Assembly: GCA_029168955.1 (NCBI GenBank)
Contig: JAPDOI010000020.1
Location: forward strand, 2,534,001-2,598,000
DNA: 64,000 nucleotides
Direction: 5' to 3'
Source of the DNA: Aplectana chamaeleonis
Lineage: Eukaryota; Nematoda; Chromadorea; Rhabditida; Cosmocercidae
The position numbers were made by a program, and so were the translations under genes. Under the pieces are notes generated by a model that was not told the DNA's origin, ran no database searches, and saw nothing but the letters and a program-made list of their open reading frames with translations. Of this stretch, positions 52,101-55,648 are shown piece after piece. How positions within the stretch are numbered: position 1 is the stretch's first letter; each line of letters opens with the position of its first letter.

Positions 52101-53861
52101 GATCTCTGGGAGTTTTTGAGGGACCATAACTCCGTTTCCAAGGGGTTTGAAAGGTTTCAGAAACATCCTTAAAATCATCGTGGGACCGTGCTTAAGAGGC
52201 ACAGTCTGACCTCCGGATCCTTTTCTCTGCTAATCCTGAAGGTGTGACCACGGTGATTCCAATGATACCTCAGAAATCGCAGAAAACCTCCTGGGAACGG
52301 AGTTATGGCCCCTCAAAAATTTCCAAAGATCGAGCGGCAAAAGAATGGTGGACAAGTTGTCCAAGGCTTGTAATTCCCGCTATTTGCAACTGATAAATTC
52401 GAGCGGAGTTCCTCAAAAACGCGGAACAGAAGCAAACAATTGTCAAGGCTAGGCTTAATATCTTGAGAGCTCTCGGAGGAACATCATGGGGAAGTAGTCG
52501 AGAGACTATATTGAGAACCTACAGAGCAATACTTCAGCCGGCTCTGGAATATGCGGCACCAGTGTGGCAGCACCTGGTGTCTGACAGCTCCTGGAATAAG
52601 CTGCAGCGTGTACAGAATGCTGCGCTTAGAATTGCTACCGGTTGCGTAAGGAGCTCCCCAATAGAACATCTTCACGCGGGGCCTGCATATTGCCGGTCAA
52701 GGAGCATTAAGAACTCCAGGCACAGCAGATGTACTATGTACCATCCGACAAAGAGAATTATGAATCTCATTAGAGAGAGGTCGATTAGGACGCCGTTCGC
52801 AGATGCTCCTCGTGAAGTTGATGCACAGAGATGGGTCGACTCCAACATGGAAAGGCTTCGTCTTCTGCGTGATGAGCGCACCCAATTTGTTCGAGGATAT
52901 CTAACGAAGGCGGCTGTGAACCATATATTAGGAGCAGTGCCGCCTCGGGTTTGCGAGTCCGAGTCTCAACTCGGCAGGCGAGCCGGATGTGCTCTTGCCT
53001 CGCTGCGCTGTGGTCACTCTATTCTGCTCATGTTTTACGTCAACAAGATCGACAGCAGCCGACCAGACGCATGCCCGGACTGTGGTGCTCCCGTACACGA
53101 CACGGCGCATTTGTTCATGTGCCCGAAGAGACCTACCTCCTTAACCACATTGGACCTTAGGACGAATCCTGTGAAGGCCGCCCAGTTCCTCAAAGTATGA
53201 CTAAAAACCACTTTGAGGCTGCAGAAGAAGAAGAAGTATTCGAGCGGGCCTGAACAAAGAGAGGGGCTGAGAATGAAGGGAAGAACGGGGCGATTGATCG
53301 ACAACCTTCGTTCATTTTACCACTGTTGAGCTCGAAAAGTTGTCGAAGGGGCCGTGCCTAAGTTGCTTCTCGCTGTGGGAGCGCTAGAGTGGCTTTCCCC
53401 TATTTCTCGCTTATTCCTGGAAATTGAGAGCTTACACTTGGTAGTTGTCATACAGGGTGGGTCTACTTCACAACTACATATTTGGGAATCTCAGATTTTG
53501 TCCCTGAGGTGAATGGCATCCTCGCTTGAATCACATAATTCTTCGGGAAAAGTTTATTCCATAGGTTTTCTGCAACAGAAACTGGTACTTCGTCTTCTTT
53601 TCAGGCGGGCAGACGCTGAATCCGTTGTCGGTGATAGTTCAAACGGAGCCAATGTACCACTTCTCTCAAACGTCTCCGATTATGTCATCAATGCAGCAGC
53701 AGCAAATGATGCAAATCCAAAGTCATACGAGGCCACTATTGTACAGGACCACACAGTACTCCTCTGCTCAAGGTCCGCAGACCAGTGTTGATGCCGGGTA
53801 CTGCAGCATGACTCAGGACTCAGTTCGTGATGGTGAGCTAGCAGCAGATGATGCTCAATAG
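16037..53861 (+). CDS. R3H-domain RNA-binding protein, R3HDM/encore-like, 17 exons
   Basis: Spliced gene model: 16037-16109, 16287-16436, 23967-24127, 24432-24590, 24637-24723, 29715-29831, 29908-30100, 32829-32970, 33035-33175, 33401-33488, 34296-34376, 34561-34650, 36677-36791, 36857-37079, 39626-40337, 49030-49162, 53605-53861. All junctions are AG/GT, all phases agree, and the sum is 2922 nt (973 residues plus TAG). The R3H domain is at about residues 339-402 with the R-x3-H core (Arg375, His379), Gly386 and the FGLDHNVD motif; NPRDR precedes it and LSRESS marks the upstream junction, as in R3HDM1/2. An LVRSMAMC motif near 260 also recalls vertebrate R3HDM1. R3H domains bind single-stranded nucleic acid, so a cytoplasmic mRNA-binding role is inferred from the family. 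A Gln/Pro-rich, prion-like stretch covers about 607-844. I cannot see a convincing SUZ motif. The acceptor 10 nt before the ATG suggests spliced-leader addition. Exact ends of exons 1, 13 and 16 are less certain than the rest. Confidence 0.9.
16287..16436 (+). CDS. R3H gene exon 2, Thr/Ser/acidic-rich
   Basis: Follows TTTTCTCAG and encodes a Thr-rich segment (ETTTTTTSSP) followed by an acidic stretch. The donor is GTTAGT, leaving one base that pairs in phase with exon 3. If the donor were not used the frame would stop three bases later at a TAG, so splicing here is required for the model. The codons read as low-complexity coding sequence unlike the surrounding repeats. Confidence 0.7.
16723..16846. 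mobile_element. MITE family A copy in R3H intron 2
   Basis: AGGGGTCGTTTATACTTCCG pairs exactly with CGGAAGTATAAACGACCCCT. The inner TGCAATACAACCATATCGAT is inverted as ATCGATATGGCTGTATTGCA. The TGA triplets on each side could be a target duplication. Confidence 0.8.
17440..17970. repeat. Family E repeat (GCGACGCGATG-rich)
   Basis: 17757-17946 matches 37800-37990 base for base over long stretches (ATAATCAGCCTACGTATCGA, GTGCTCACAGTGAAG-like). Related sequence is also at 11060-11170 and 31380-31830. Confidence 0.55.
18141..18273. mobile_element. Fold-back MITE family B copy 2
   Basis: GGCGTGGATCCGGAAGAGAC pairs with the right end CTTCCGGATCCATGCC; the inner arms are CTCGGTGCACC and GGCACCGGG. 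The outer inverted extension GCGTAGGTAGCGTC / CACGCTACGTAATCGC suggests longer ends in this copy. Confidence 0.8.
18383..18527. mobile_element. Fold-back MITE family B copy 3, variant
   Basis: GATACTTTGCGTTC pairs with GAACGCAATGTATC around the shared ACTCGGTGCACATATG centre. It is the same subfamily as the copy split by the LINE at 22336-23728. Confidence 0.7.
18639..18760. mobile_element. Fold-back MITE family B copy 4
   Basis: GGCATGGATTCTAG and the inverted TTGGATCCATGCC bound the familiar AACTCGGTGCACC centre. The left arm has lost part of the GACTTTGCGTT segment. Confidence 0.75.
18931..19065. mobile_element. MITE family A copy
   Basis: GGCGTCGTTTATACTTCCGC pairs with the right end CGAAGTATAAACGACCCC; inner GCAATCCAATAATAATAA-type sequence faces CTATAGGATTGC. 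Confidence 0.75.
20499..20729. mobile_element. hAT-type MITE family J copy 1
   Basis: Ends CAGGGTTGAGCAGGGTTGCG and the inverted CGCGACGGCCTGCTTAACCCTG. CAGGG ends are typical of hAT. The flanking octamers CCCGAGAT and TCCGAAGT are only partly alike. Confidence 0.6.
20950..21160. repeat. Short interspersed repeats of ACGGTCCGCGGC
   Basis: The motif ACGGTCCGCGGC, or one-base variants, occurs five or six times at irregular spacing of 25-35 bp (for example near 21005, 21033, 21057, 21080). GC-rich against its surroundings. No open frame is conserved. Confidence 0.5.
21716..21850. mobile_element. Fold-back MITE family B copy 5
   Basis: GGCATGGATTCTAGGGATAC at the left faces ATCGTTAGGATCCATGC at the right; the centre CAAACTCGGTGCCATATG is shared with the other copies. 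Confidence 0.75.
22336..23728. mobile_element. Fold-back MITE family B copy 6, split by a LINE
   Basis: The left part 22336-22442 has GTCGGCACGGATCGCACTGA and the hairpin centre; the right part 23688-23728 carries the missing arm CAAAGTATCAGTGCGGCCCG and the end CGTGCCGGC. Between them lies a 1.24-kb LINE with ACACAA duplicated on both sides (22437-22442, 23688-23693). Confidence 0.8.
22443..23687 (+). pseudogene. Non-LTR retrotransposon (LINE), 5' truncated, with GAA tail
   Basis: The open frame carries RT motifs AGVPQGGVLSPSLFSLY and LCLYADDINI, then the thumb segment NILRWLAGSTWGSSKE and KLQRAQNTALRVITG. After a frame shift near 23340 it continues to a C-terminal zinc-knuckle-like CPDCHNPGHDSFHLFSCP. 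It ends in a (GAA)n tail, starts inside RT, and is flanked by ACACAA. These features show target-primed insertion. The clade is Jockey/CR1-like by motif; a relative is at 52407-53237. Inactive. Confidence 0.85.
23967..24127 (+). CDS. R3H gene exon 3
   Basis: Acceptor TTTTCAG and donor GTGAGC. Encodes a Ser/Thr/Asn-rich segment ending KKLSKQLTVDE. It is separated from exon 2 by a 7.5-kb intron full of fold-back elements and a LINE. Confidence 0.8.
24432..24590 (+). CDS. R3H gene exon 4
   Basis: Phase 0 at both ends; encodes PTTKTTTDLTSPDEPKEG and a Pro/Ser/Glu-rich continuation ending EEPVE. Acceptor TTTACAG, donor GTTTGT. Confidence 0.8.
24637..24723 (+). CDS. R3H gene exon 5
   Basis: 29 codons, phase 0 at both ends, starting ILSDSFKPILEDVDEKPEK. 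The intron between exons 4 and 5 is only 46 bp, typical of the small nematode intron class. Donor GTATGT. Confidence 0.8.
24765..24890. mobile_element. MITE family A copy, diverged, next to R3H exon 5
   Basis: CGTTCATACTTCCGCAGCCAAG faces GCGGCGAAAGAATGAGCG, with an ATCGATATTGTTGGGTT centre like other copies. It lies 40 bp downstream of exon 5. Confidence 0.5.
25311..25690. repeat. Tandem/interspersed repeat of about 70 bp, four copies
   Basis: Copies start near 25309, 25379, 25570 and 25655, each with GCTGAAGCACGT, TATAATAGAAGCACGTG and GGCAAA(G/A)CTTTTGCCGCA. The copies diverge by a few bases and are separated by unique sequence. Confidence 0.65.
25760..25976 (-). ncRNA. snRNA-like module, copy at 25.9 kb (candidate)
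   Basis: On the minus strand GAAGTTGACTTCAAGTCACTTTC forms a hairpin, followed by CTATTTGACCGCTAAGGGGTC. This matches the order hairpin, U-rich tract, GACCGCTGAGGG of the copy at 48286-48450. It is the weakest of four copies, and the upstream GTATATGAG is only faintly TATA-like. Confidence 0.3.
26387..26425 (-). ncRNA. Hammerhead-like ribozyme motif, left arm
   Basis: Same sequence as 28003-28041, on the opposite strand, because it lies in the inverted arm. Core CTGAAGA and GAAA with stems I and II intact. Confidence 0.5.
26712..27040 (-). pseudogene. Penelope GIY-YIG domain, truncated copy
   Basis: Reads DCLVCLSGREGDCMYAGVIY, MITCLACGDSYIGESGRPL, then R-x-REH and a C-terminal KTLEAFWIQTKGPAMNRRE. 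The GVIY and YIG motifs, the Arg of GRPLCLRIREH and the extra cysteines match Penelope-like endonuclease domains. Sequence homologous to the right copy ends at about 27037, so the upstream linker and RT are missing. Confidence 0.8.
27210..27770 (+). pseudogene. Penelope-like C-terminal region with GIY-YIG domain
   Basis: The open frame runs from KTKPEKIAFCLPFISDDF through LLVRNRIYDRICTTTDC to the GIY-YIG domain (GVIYMITCLACGDSYIGESG) and ends PFIQLCHF at TGA 27768-27770. The linker LVRNRIYDR and the CLVCLSG cysteines are typical of Penelope-like elements after the RT. The RT itself is absent, so the copy is a 5'-truncated fragment. GIY-YIG enzymes nick DNA to prime reverse transcription in this class. 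Confidence 0.85.
28003..28041 (+). ncRNA. Hammerhead-like ribozyme motif, right arm
   Basis: Order: GGCT, CTGAAGA, A, GGCGT-CAG-ACGCC, GAAA, CGCGTT, AGCC. GGCT/AGCC makes a 4-bp stem I, GGCGT/ACGCC a 5-bp stem II, and CUGANGA plus GAAA are the catalytic core. Stem III would be very short, as in type I hammerheads of Penelope elements. An extra A between the core and stem II departs from the consensus, so activity is unproven. Confidence 0.5.
28650..29693. mobile_element. Fold-back element, 1.04 kb, arms about 500 bp
   Basis: The left arm GATCGTTCGCGTAAGAATCG is inverted at the right end as CGATTTTTACGCGAACGGTC, and ATTTCGATGATTGAACAATC as GTTCAATCATCGAAAT. Imperfect complementarity reaches the centre near 29170. 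It ends about 20 bp before exon 6. Confidence 0.75.
29715..29831 (+). CDS. R3H gene exon 6
   Basis: 39 codons in phase 0, including DPLSSHAISVHPPDDEE and RELLPERVPGAPM. The acceptor GTTACAG is only about 20 bp downstream of the end of a 1-kb fold-back element (28650-29693). Confidence 0.75.
29908..30100 (+). CDS. R3H gene exon 7, with conserved LVRS motif
   Basis: 64 codons plus one base. It contains TRQLVRSMAMC, matching a short motif I recall in vertebrate R3HDM1 upstream of its Pro-rich stretch, followed by a PPPPQ run and SSSLSR. The donor GTGAGA leaves a G that completes Glu with exon 8. An unspliced reading continues in frame to a stop at 30183. Confidence 0.8.
30449..30588. mobile_element. 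Fold-back MITE family K copy 1
   Basis: GCCGATTAGAGTCCCGCTGC faces GGTGGGACTCTAATCGGC; inner CATGCAATGGAGGAG faces CTATATTGCTTG. The second copy is at 32489-32626. Confidence 0.75.
31094..31213. mobile_element. MITE family A copy
   Basis: AGGGGTCGTTTATACTCCCG and the right end GGCGAGAGTATAGACGACGCCT. It is directly followed by another copy. Confidence 0.75.
31215..31353. mobile_element. MITE family A copy, adjacent to previous
   Basis: AGGCGTTGCTTATACTTCTGCC and the right end GGCGGCGGAAATATAAACGACGCCT. The TATAATATTGATCG centre is shared. Confidence 0.75.
31841..31982. mobile_element. MITE family A copy, near-perfect
   Basis: TTAGGGGTCGTTTATATTTC faces CGGAAGTATAAACGACCCCTTA. Inner GCAGTCCTACAATATCGATA faces a GATCAATATTGCAGAAATGC arm. 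One of the best preserved copies. Confidence 0.8.
32147..32281. mobile_element. MITE family A copy
   Basis: AAGGCGTCGTTTACACTTTG faces GGGGGAGTATAAACGATCCCT, with an ATCGATATGATGGGATTGCG inner right arm. Confidence 0.75.
32489..32626. mobile_element. Fold-back MITE family K copy 2
   Basis: CCAATAGAGTCCCGACGCTG faces CAGCGGCGGGACCCTATTCG; inner GCGGCAGCATGCAATGGAGG faces CCTCTATTGCGTGCTGCCGC. Confidence 0.75.
32829..32970 (+). CDS. R3H gene exon 8, first half of R3H domain
   Basis: The acceptor GGTTCAG joins LSR to ESSFTDNAELTDEDLQAF, reproducing the LSR(D/E)SS junction of R3HDM proteins. It carries NPRDRAMIMDLEQQFIDFL, the first helix of the R3H region. A weaker acceptor at 32765 in the same phase would add 21 residues. 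Confidence 0.9.
33035..33175 (+). CDS. R3H gene exon 9, R3H core
   Basis: Encodes MPPASSYNRMIIHRVARVFG and LDHNVDNSGRSVVVTK. This is the R-x3-H core with the conserved Gly, Asp-His and following beta strand. It is the strongest family identification in the window. Confidence 0.95.
33401..33488 (+). CDS. R3H gene exon 10
   Basis: Encodes PPYLFASLIQSNVYTDARRF and YNGVWQYDS, in the place where R3HDM proteins have the segment following R3H. Acceptor TTTTCAAG, donor GTAAGT. Confidence 0.8.
33548..34237. mobile_element. Composite inverted-repeat element in R3H intron 10
   Basis: 33548-33632 is inverted at 34151-34237 (GATCAATAAAGACTACAG against CTGTAGTCTTTATTGATC). The interior contains GGCCACGCCCATTTTTCCG, also found at 62490, and a C14 run. 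Confidence 0.65.
34296..34376 (+). CDS. R3H gene exon 11
   Basis: 27 codons, phase 0 at both ends, containing QKAQSFDAGYAASDSE. Acceptor ATTACAG, donor GTGAGC. Confidence 0.8.
34561..34650 (+). CDS. R3H gene exon 12
   Basis: 30 codons, phase 0 at both ends, beginning THSWLQGNQRSFEKQ. Acceptor ATTTCTAG, donor GTATGT. Confidence 0.75.
35349..36075. mobile_element. Fold-back element with 26-bp perfect ends
   Basis: Starts CTCAGGCAAACCATCGCTCC and ends with its exact reverse complement (26 of 26 bases). Internal inverted parts include GGATTGGTTGTTCTTTGAGT, which faces ACTCAAAGAACAACCAATCC around 35855. The same ends bound 47358-48780. It carries the module at 35672-35831. Confidence 0.8.
35672..35831 (-). 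ncRNA. snRNA-like module, copy at 35.7 kb (candidate)
   Basis: On the minus strand: GGGTATAAAAGGCGG, then TTTTCGAGGCC, AAAGGTGACCTCGGATCACT, the Sm-like ACAATTTTTGGCGG, and a GAGGGGATCCCCC hairpin. The order matches the copies at 48286 and 60476. Confidence 0.4.
36677..36791 (+). CDS. R3H gene exon 13
   Basis: Encodes KAGSFSGVPAFYRSGSG and YVDRAANLPGPAHSVAS; the first part recalls KASSFSG of vertebrate R3HDM1. I chose the donor GTGAGG at 36792 because it is the stronger consensus. An alternative GTTATG donor at 36742 has the same phase and would shorten the protein by 17 residues. Confidence 0.75.
36857..37079 (+). CDS. R3H gene exon 14, Pro/Gln-rich
   Basis: Begins in phase after TCTCCAG, encodes PATHLSPRDPIDETAERLN and later a Tyr/Pro/Gln-rich segment (YPTYVAYPAQPAPPQPG). 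Donor GTGAGT. Exons 13 and 14 are separated by a 65-bp intron. Confidence 0.85.
37595..38165. repeat. Family E repeat carrying a nested MITE
   Basis: 37800-37992 and 38131-38165 together match 17757-17946 and its continuation; a family A MITE interrupts the match. Further family E sequence continues to about 38460. Confidence 0.6.
37993..38130. mobile_element. MITE family A copy nested in family E repeat
   Basis: AAGGGGTCGTTTATACTCCA and the right end GGAAGTGTAAACTATCCCT. The uninterrupted copy at 17.9 kb acts as an empty-site comparison. Confidence 0.75.
38842..39558. mobile_element. Palindromic mariner derivative
   Basis: TA duplications at 38840-38841 and 39559-39560 flank mariner-type ends TTAGGCTGAATCAAAAG and CTTTCGCATCAACCTAA. 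Both halves carry the same mariner 3' end in inverted orientation. The better half, on the minus strand, reads HPTYSPDLAPSVYHLFRSMQ and DGKRFTNDDEVEMAL, the C-terminal part of mariner transposase. The N-terminal catalytic part is missing. It lies in R3H intron 14, 67 bp before exon 15. Confidence 0.85.
38894..39210 (-). pseudogene. Mariner transposase C-terminal fragment
   Basis: The minus frame contains the PDLAPSxYHLFRSMQHFMDG signature that follows the second catalytic Asp region in mariner transposases, then scrambled C-terminal sequence. The upstream part of the same open frame (past 39215) belongs to the inverted half and is not transposase. Confidence 0.75.
39626..40337 (+). CDS. R3H gene exon 15, Gln/Pro/Tyr-rich low complexity
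   Basis: The largest exon, 712 nt. It encodes YAPYQQHQMYVQPTPVM and then about 230 residues dominated by Gln, Pro, Tyr, Val and Ala, with several CAG runs. This composition is prion-like and common in RNA-granule proteins; assembly into granules is an inference. Overlapping open frames of 166 and 128 codons here are shadows of the CAG repeats. Acceptor TTTTCAG lies 67 bp after a mariner-derived palindrome. Confidence 0.85.
40401..40418 (+). CDS. Candidate 18-nt microexon of the R3H gene
   Basis: Flanked by TTCTGCAG and GTAAGC; it would add IKIAGY without changing the frame. It is not included in the 17-exon model, and only RNA data can confirm it. Confidence 0.3.
40500..40508 (+). CDS. Candidate 9-nt microexon of the R3H gene
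   Basis: Flanked by TTTCATTCAG and GTAAGT, both excellent nematode splice signals. It would add LNS in frame. Not included in the 17-exon model. Confidence 0.3.
41174..42352 (-). pseudogene. CR1-like LINE reverse transcriptase, 5' truncated
   Basis: 392 codons without interruption. RT motifs: VVYFDFTKAFDKVPHDKLL, HSGVPQGGVLSPILFNIY and FSAFADDIKIY, followed by the thumb region (AYTTYVRPILEYGTPVFNP) and the CR1-type C-terminus RRHFFINRTIPIFENL. It starts at the fingers/palm, so endonuclease and N-terminal RT are lost. The 3' tail near 40980-41000 is an ATAA-type microsatellite. It is the least decayed retroelement here. Confidence 0.85.
42361..42640 (+). pseudogene. Inverted copy of the 3' end of a CR1-like LINE
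   Basis: Plus-strand sequence AAGATCGTGCATGGTTTTTG and CCTTTTCGTGTTTACTCGCC repeats, in opposite orientation, the coding end of the LINE at 42836-44032. The outer ends ACTCTGATTAAAAGGG and CCCTTTTAATCAGAGT face each other across a 180-bp spacer. Confidence 0.75.
42836..44032 (-). pseudogene. CR1-like LINE reverse transcriptase, frame-shifted
   Basis: Minus-strand pieces in order: QYGFPPEKSTLTQLLSSF and DVAYIDYAKAFDTVCHHKLL; then LFLIYINDAPDSL and CKLYADDLKIY; then AFTVYCRPLLKYCIQVWSPS and NSFAFRVVRTWNNLP, with a stop. At least two frame shifts and a small deletion break it. Only distantly related to its neighbour at 41174. Confidence 0.8.
44537..46375. repeat. Inverted repeat pair flanking about 1.6 kb
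   Basis: 44550-44690 is inverted at 46245-46370: AAACGGTCTTTTGA against TCAAAAGACCGTTT, TTCACTCAGTCTTCACGGGT against ACCCGTGAGGACTGAGTGAA. The interior holds a sequence with a possible minus frame (45118-45300) that I do not recognise and the GCTGAACACGAAT repeat. Confidence 0.55.
47540..48000. repeat. Minisatellite, about 11 units of 35-45 bp
   Basis: Units centre on CGGACGCC(A/G)(G/C)A(T/C)AAAGT followed by GGGACCC or CACCCCAGTGG(C/G)AGTG. Unit starts are near 47580, 47615, 47652, 47700, 47731, 47784, 47824, 47864, 47903, 47945 and 47987. Long open frames on both strands follow from the repeat, not from a gene. Confidence 0.8.
48286..48450 (+). ncRNA. snRNA-like module, copy at 48.3 kb (candidate)
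   Basis: Plus strand: CCGGTATAAGATGTG, later AAAGGTGACTTCGAGTCGCT (hairpin), AAACTTTTGACCGC, then CTGAGGGATAAGGGATCCC. Same order and spacing as the copies on the minus strand at 35.7 and 60.5 kb. Confidence 0.4.
49030..49162 (+). CDS. R3H gene exon 16
   Basis: Acceptor ATTTTAG and donor GTGAGT bound a 133-nt open stretch reading STGILYNEGINEAEEDG and ending KATKGYG. Its start phase (0) matches exon 15 and its end phase (1) is exactly what exon 17 needs, which is the main reason for including it. Without it, exon 17 would have to use a second acceptor 8 bp further in. Confidence 0.65.
49208..49720. repeat. Inverted and short direct repeats, no gene recognised
   Basis: GATGGTCGGACCGACGGCGT faces ACGGCGTCGGTTCAGACGG-like sequence near 49680; an inner hairpin pairs GTTGCAAACGAAAAGACAAA with TTTTATCTGCAAC. 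At 49490-49630 a unit of about 66 bp with GACGNGTTCACANTG and CCGCGAT is repeated twice. Confidence 0.45.
50150..50340 (-). pseudogene. Tc1-like transposase fragment, left arm
   Basis: Minus-strand frame FQGDHPDFIEWPAGLQDLNP and VKTCEVIL aligns with the Tc1 block before the third catalytic residue. The terminal Glu-containing segment is degenerate. The right-arm counterpart is at about 51200-51320 on the plus strand. Confidence 0.65.
50474..50723. mobile_element. Near-perfect hairpin inside the Tc1 palindrome
   Basis: ACAGTTGACCGCAATGTTAA is the exact inverse of TTAACATTGCGGTCAACTGT, and complementarity continues through GATTTCGTCATCGATCGGCG to a loop at about 50590. A separate fold-back nested within the larger palindrome. 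Confidence 0.85.
50950..51075. mobile_element. Short fold-back inside the Tc1 palindrome
   Basis: GATCTCTAGCTGGGGGGAG faces CTCCCTCCCAGCTAGAGATC; inner CTATCACGCC faces GGTGGGCG-type sequence imperfectly. Confidence 0.7.
51753..52196 (-). mobile_element. Family F element, inverted copy
   Basis: Starts AAAGGCACAGTCCAACCTCA and reads as the reverse complement of the unit at 331-838 (for example GAGCTCAACAGTGG against CCGCTGTTGAGCTC). It ends where the plus-oriented copy begins, so the two are back to back. Confidence 0.65.
52185..53512 (+). mobile_element. Family F element split by a LINE
   Basis: 52185-52406 and 53238-53512 together make one family F unit (GGGGCTGAGAATGAAGGGAA, CCCCTATTTCTCGCTTAT). 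The LINE in between is flanked by ATTCGAGCGG on both sides. Confidence 0.75.
52407..53237 (+). pseudogene. LINE 3' end, same family as 22443-23687
   Basis: The frame at 52463-53200 reads LGGTSWGSSRETILRTYRAI, ALEYAAPVWQHLVSDSSWNK, LQRVQNAALRIATG and ends CPDCGAPVHDTAHLFMCPKR and a stop. The motifs match the copy at 22.4 kb position by position. It lacks the RT core, has a (GAA)n tail and a 10-bp target duplication (52397-52406, 53238-53247). Confidence 0.85.
53605..53861 (+). CDS. R3H gene terminal exon 17
   Basis: After CTTTTCAG it encodes GQTLNPLSVIVQTEPMYHF, a Met/Gln-rich stretch (MSSMQQQQMMQIQ) and ends ELAADDAQ at TAG 53859-53861. The reading frame is clearly protein-like, while the other two frames are not. 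No canonical AATAAA is seen in the next 300 bases. Confidence 0.85.
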
Positions 53862-54341
53862 GTAATCATATTCCAGTGTCTCTGAGTGGGTGAGCGCGAA
53901 GTTTATGAAGTGTTGTAGGTGAAATGTTTTTCTAGTATCGGTAGAGTTTCTATGTTGTATCATCAGTGTTCACCGTGTCGGCCAGTAGAAGAGATTTGTT
54001 ATTGTCATTTTACTTATCCTCGTCTTATCCCTATATATTGTTCCCTTTTGAAGAAAGTGTTCAATTTTTCTCCACGTCGGGTGAATAGCTGTCTTATACT
54101 GACCCTGAGCGCAAAATATTCCTGATTATCACAGGCTGCACTGCAGACGGTTGGACGCATTCGTACTTTGGTTGCCTTAAGAGTTGGTCATAACTGGAGT
54201 TAGTTTATACTTCTGCGCGGCGGTAGGTGCGAAAATCGCTGCGACTGCCGCTGCGACGAAGTAGATCTGTTAGTACTACAGGGCAGATCGCATTGGCTAG
54301 TCATCCTTAATTGAAGCGGAGTTTTCTCGCCATCCTATTAT

Positions 54342-54532
54342 GACTCGATTAGCAGTTCAAAAGGTTAGTCATGTGCCACCGCATAACTTACTAGTGTTTC
54401 CTGCTCTGACACGTTGCTACATCATCTCACTGCGGTTATCTGCGGGTAAAACTCAATATACGTGTCAGAACATGTCGAAACCCTAGTGAGTCGTCGCGGT
54501 GGCAAAACGTTAACGTCTTGAACTTATAATCA
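54342..54532. mobile_element. Fold-back MITE family L copy 1
   Basis: TGCCACCGCATAACTTACTAG faces CTAGTGAGTCGTCGCGGTGGCA, with GCTCTGACACG facing CGTGTCAGAACA in the centre. Confidence 0.65.
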
Positions 54533-54837
54533 ACTCCGTACGCTATCGATTTTTTGAACCTTCTGCGTTGGTGTTTTGACCAAGTGTGATATACCGTTGG
54601 AAAGCGCCAACTGTCTTCTATCTAATGCTTATTTTTACCTCAAGGAAAGTCCGGTTTTTCCCGAAATCTGAAATGTGGAGTTCTTCAGTGCTGAACACCT
54701 TTGAGTGTTTCTATTTAATTGGGCGCAGACTACTAAATTTGAAAAAGCTGTTAAGACAGTTGAACCCGTTTCTCTGCGAATTCGCGACTTCGGTAGTTTC
54801 TACCTTCTCGTACTGGTTTCGTTAAAGTTTGGATTTG

Positions 54838-55033
54838 ATTATAAGTTCAAAAGGGTTATCAGATTGCCACCGCGGGGAGGTTGTGGAATTTCAACACTGT
54901 CGGTTTCTTGAATGTTTTTCGTTGCTCGTCAAGTTTTCGCTGCAAAAAACTGATTTGAAATATTGTAGCAATGTATCAAAACACCGGTAGTTTACCGCAG
55001 CGGCAATGGGATAACCCTCTTGAACTTATAATA
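54838..55033. mobile_element. Fold-back MITE family L copy 2
   Basis: ATTATAAGTTCAAAAGGGTTAT faces ATAACCCTCTTGAACTTATAAT; inner GATTGCCACCGCGG faces CCGCAGCGGCAATG. Confidence 0.7.
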
Positions 55034-55228
55034 CTAAGCTAGAGTTTGGTGCGTATCATTTCCCAGCCGATCGCCTCTACTTCATCTGTGCCACCCATGG
55101 TGGTCTACTTTGTAGTTTGTCATGCTTCGGTTTTTTTCAGAAATCGGTAAAAAATCTGTACATTTAATTCGATAGAAAACTGAAATGCCATGAACAGGGA
55201 CTATTCTTGGGCATAGAATAACCTCGAT

Positions 55229-55648
55229 CAGGGTCAAGCGGGGTTTTGAAATTCCGCAACGGGGGGTCGCAAAAAATTTGAACCGAAAATGAAGGTTAGG
55301 GGGATCGCAAAAAATTTGAACTGAAAATAAAAATTTGGTGAAGATATCCCGAAAATTCTCGACATTTTGGTCACCAAAGTGAAGGATCATAACACTGCTC
55401 ACGTTTTAAACGCTTGAACTCGTCTACTGAACGAATTTTCGGCGTCTGACAGTTTTATTAATCAAATGTATTGATTATTTTGGTTTTTCGAACGGCCCGA
55501 ATAACCAAAAAACCGTAGACACCGATTTCATGGACAAATCGTGTTTCGAGGGGGATCGCAAAAATTTTGGATTCTGGAACACGAATTTTGATGATGGAGG
55601 GGGGTCGCTCCGATTTAGAAAAATTACGCAACGCCTCGCCTGACCCTG
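55229..55648. mobile_element. hAT-type MITE family J copy 2, exact 8-bp duplication
   Basis: CAGGGTCAAGCGGGG and the inverted CCTCGCCTGACCCTG are flanked by ACCTCGAT at 55221-55228 and 55649-55656, identical on both sides. An 8-bp duplication plus CAGGG ends is the hAT signature. Contains repeated GGGGGATCGCAAAAAATTT. No transposase. Confidence 0.8.
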
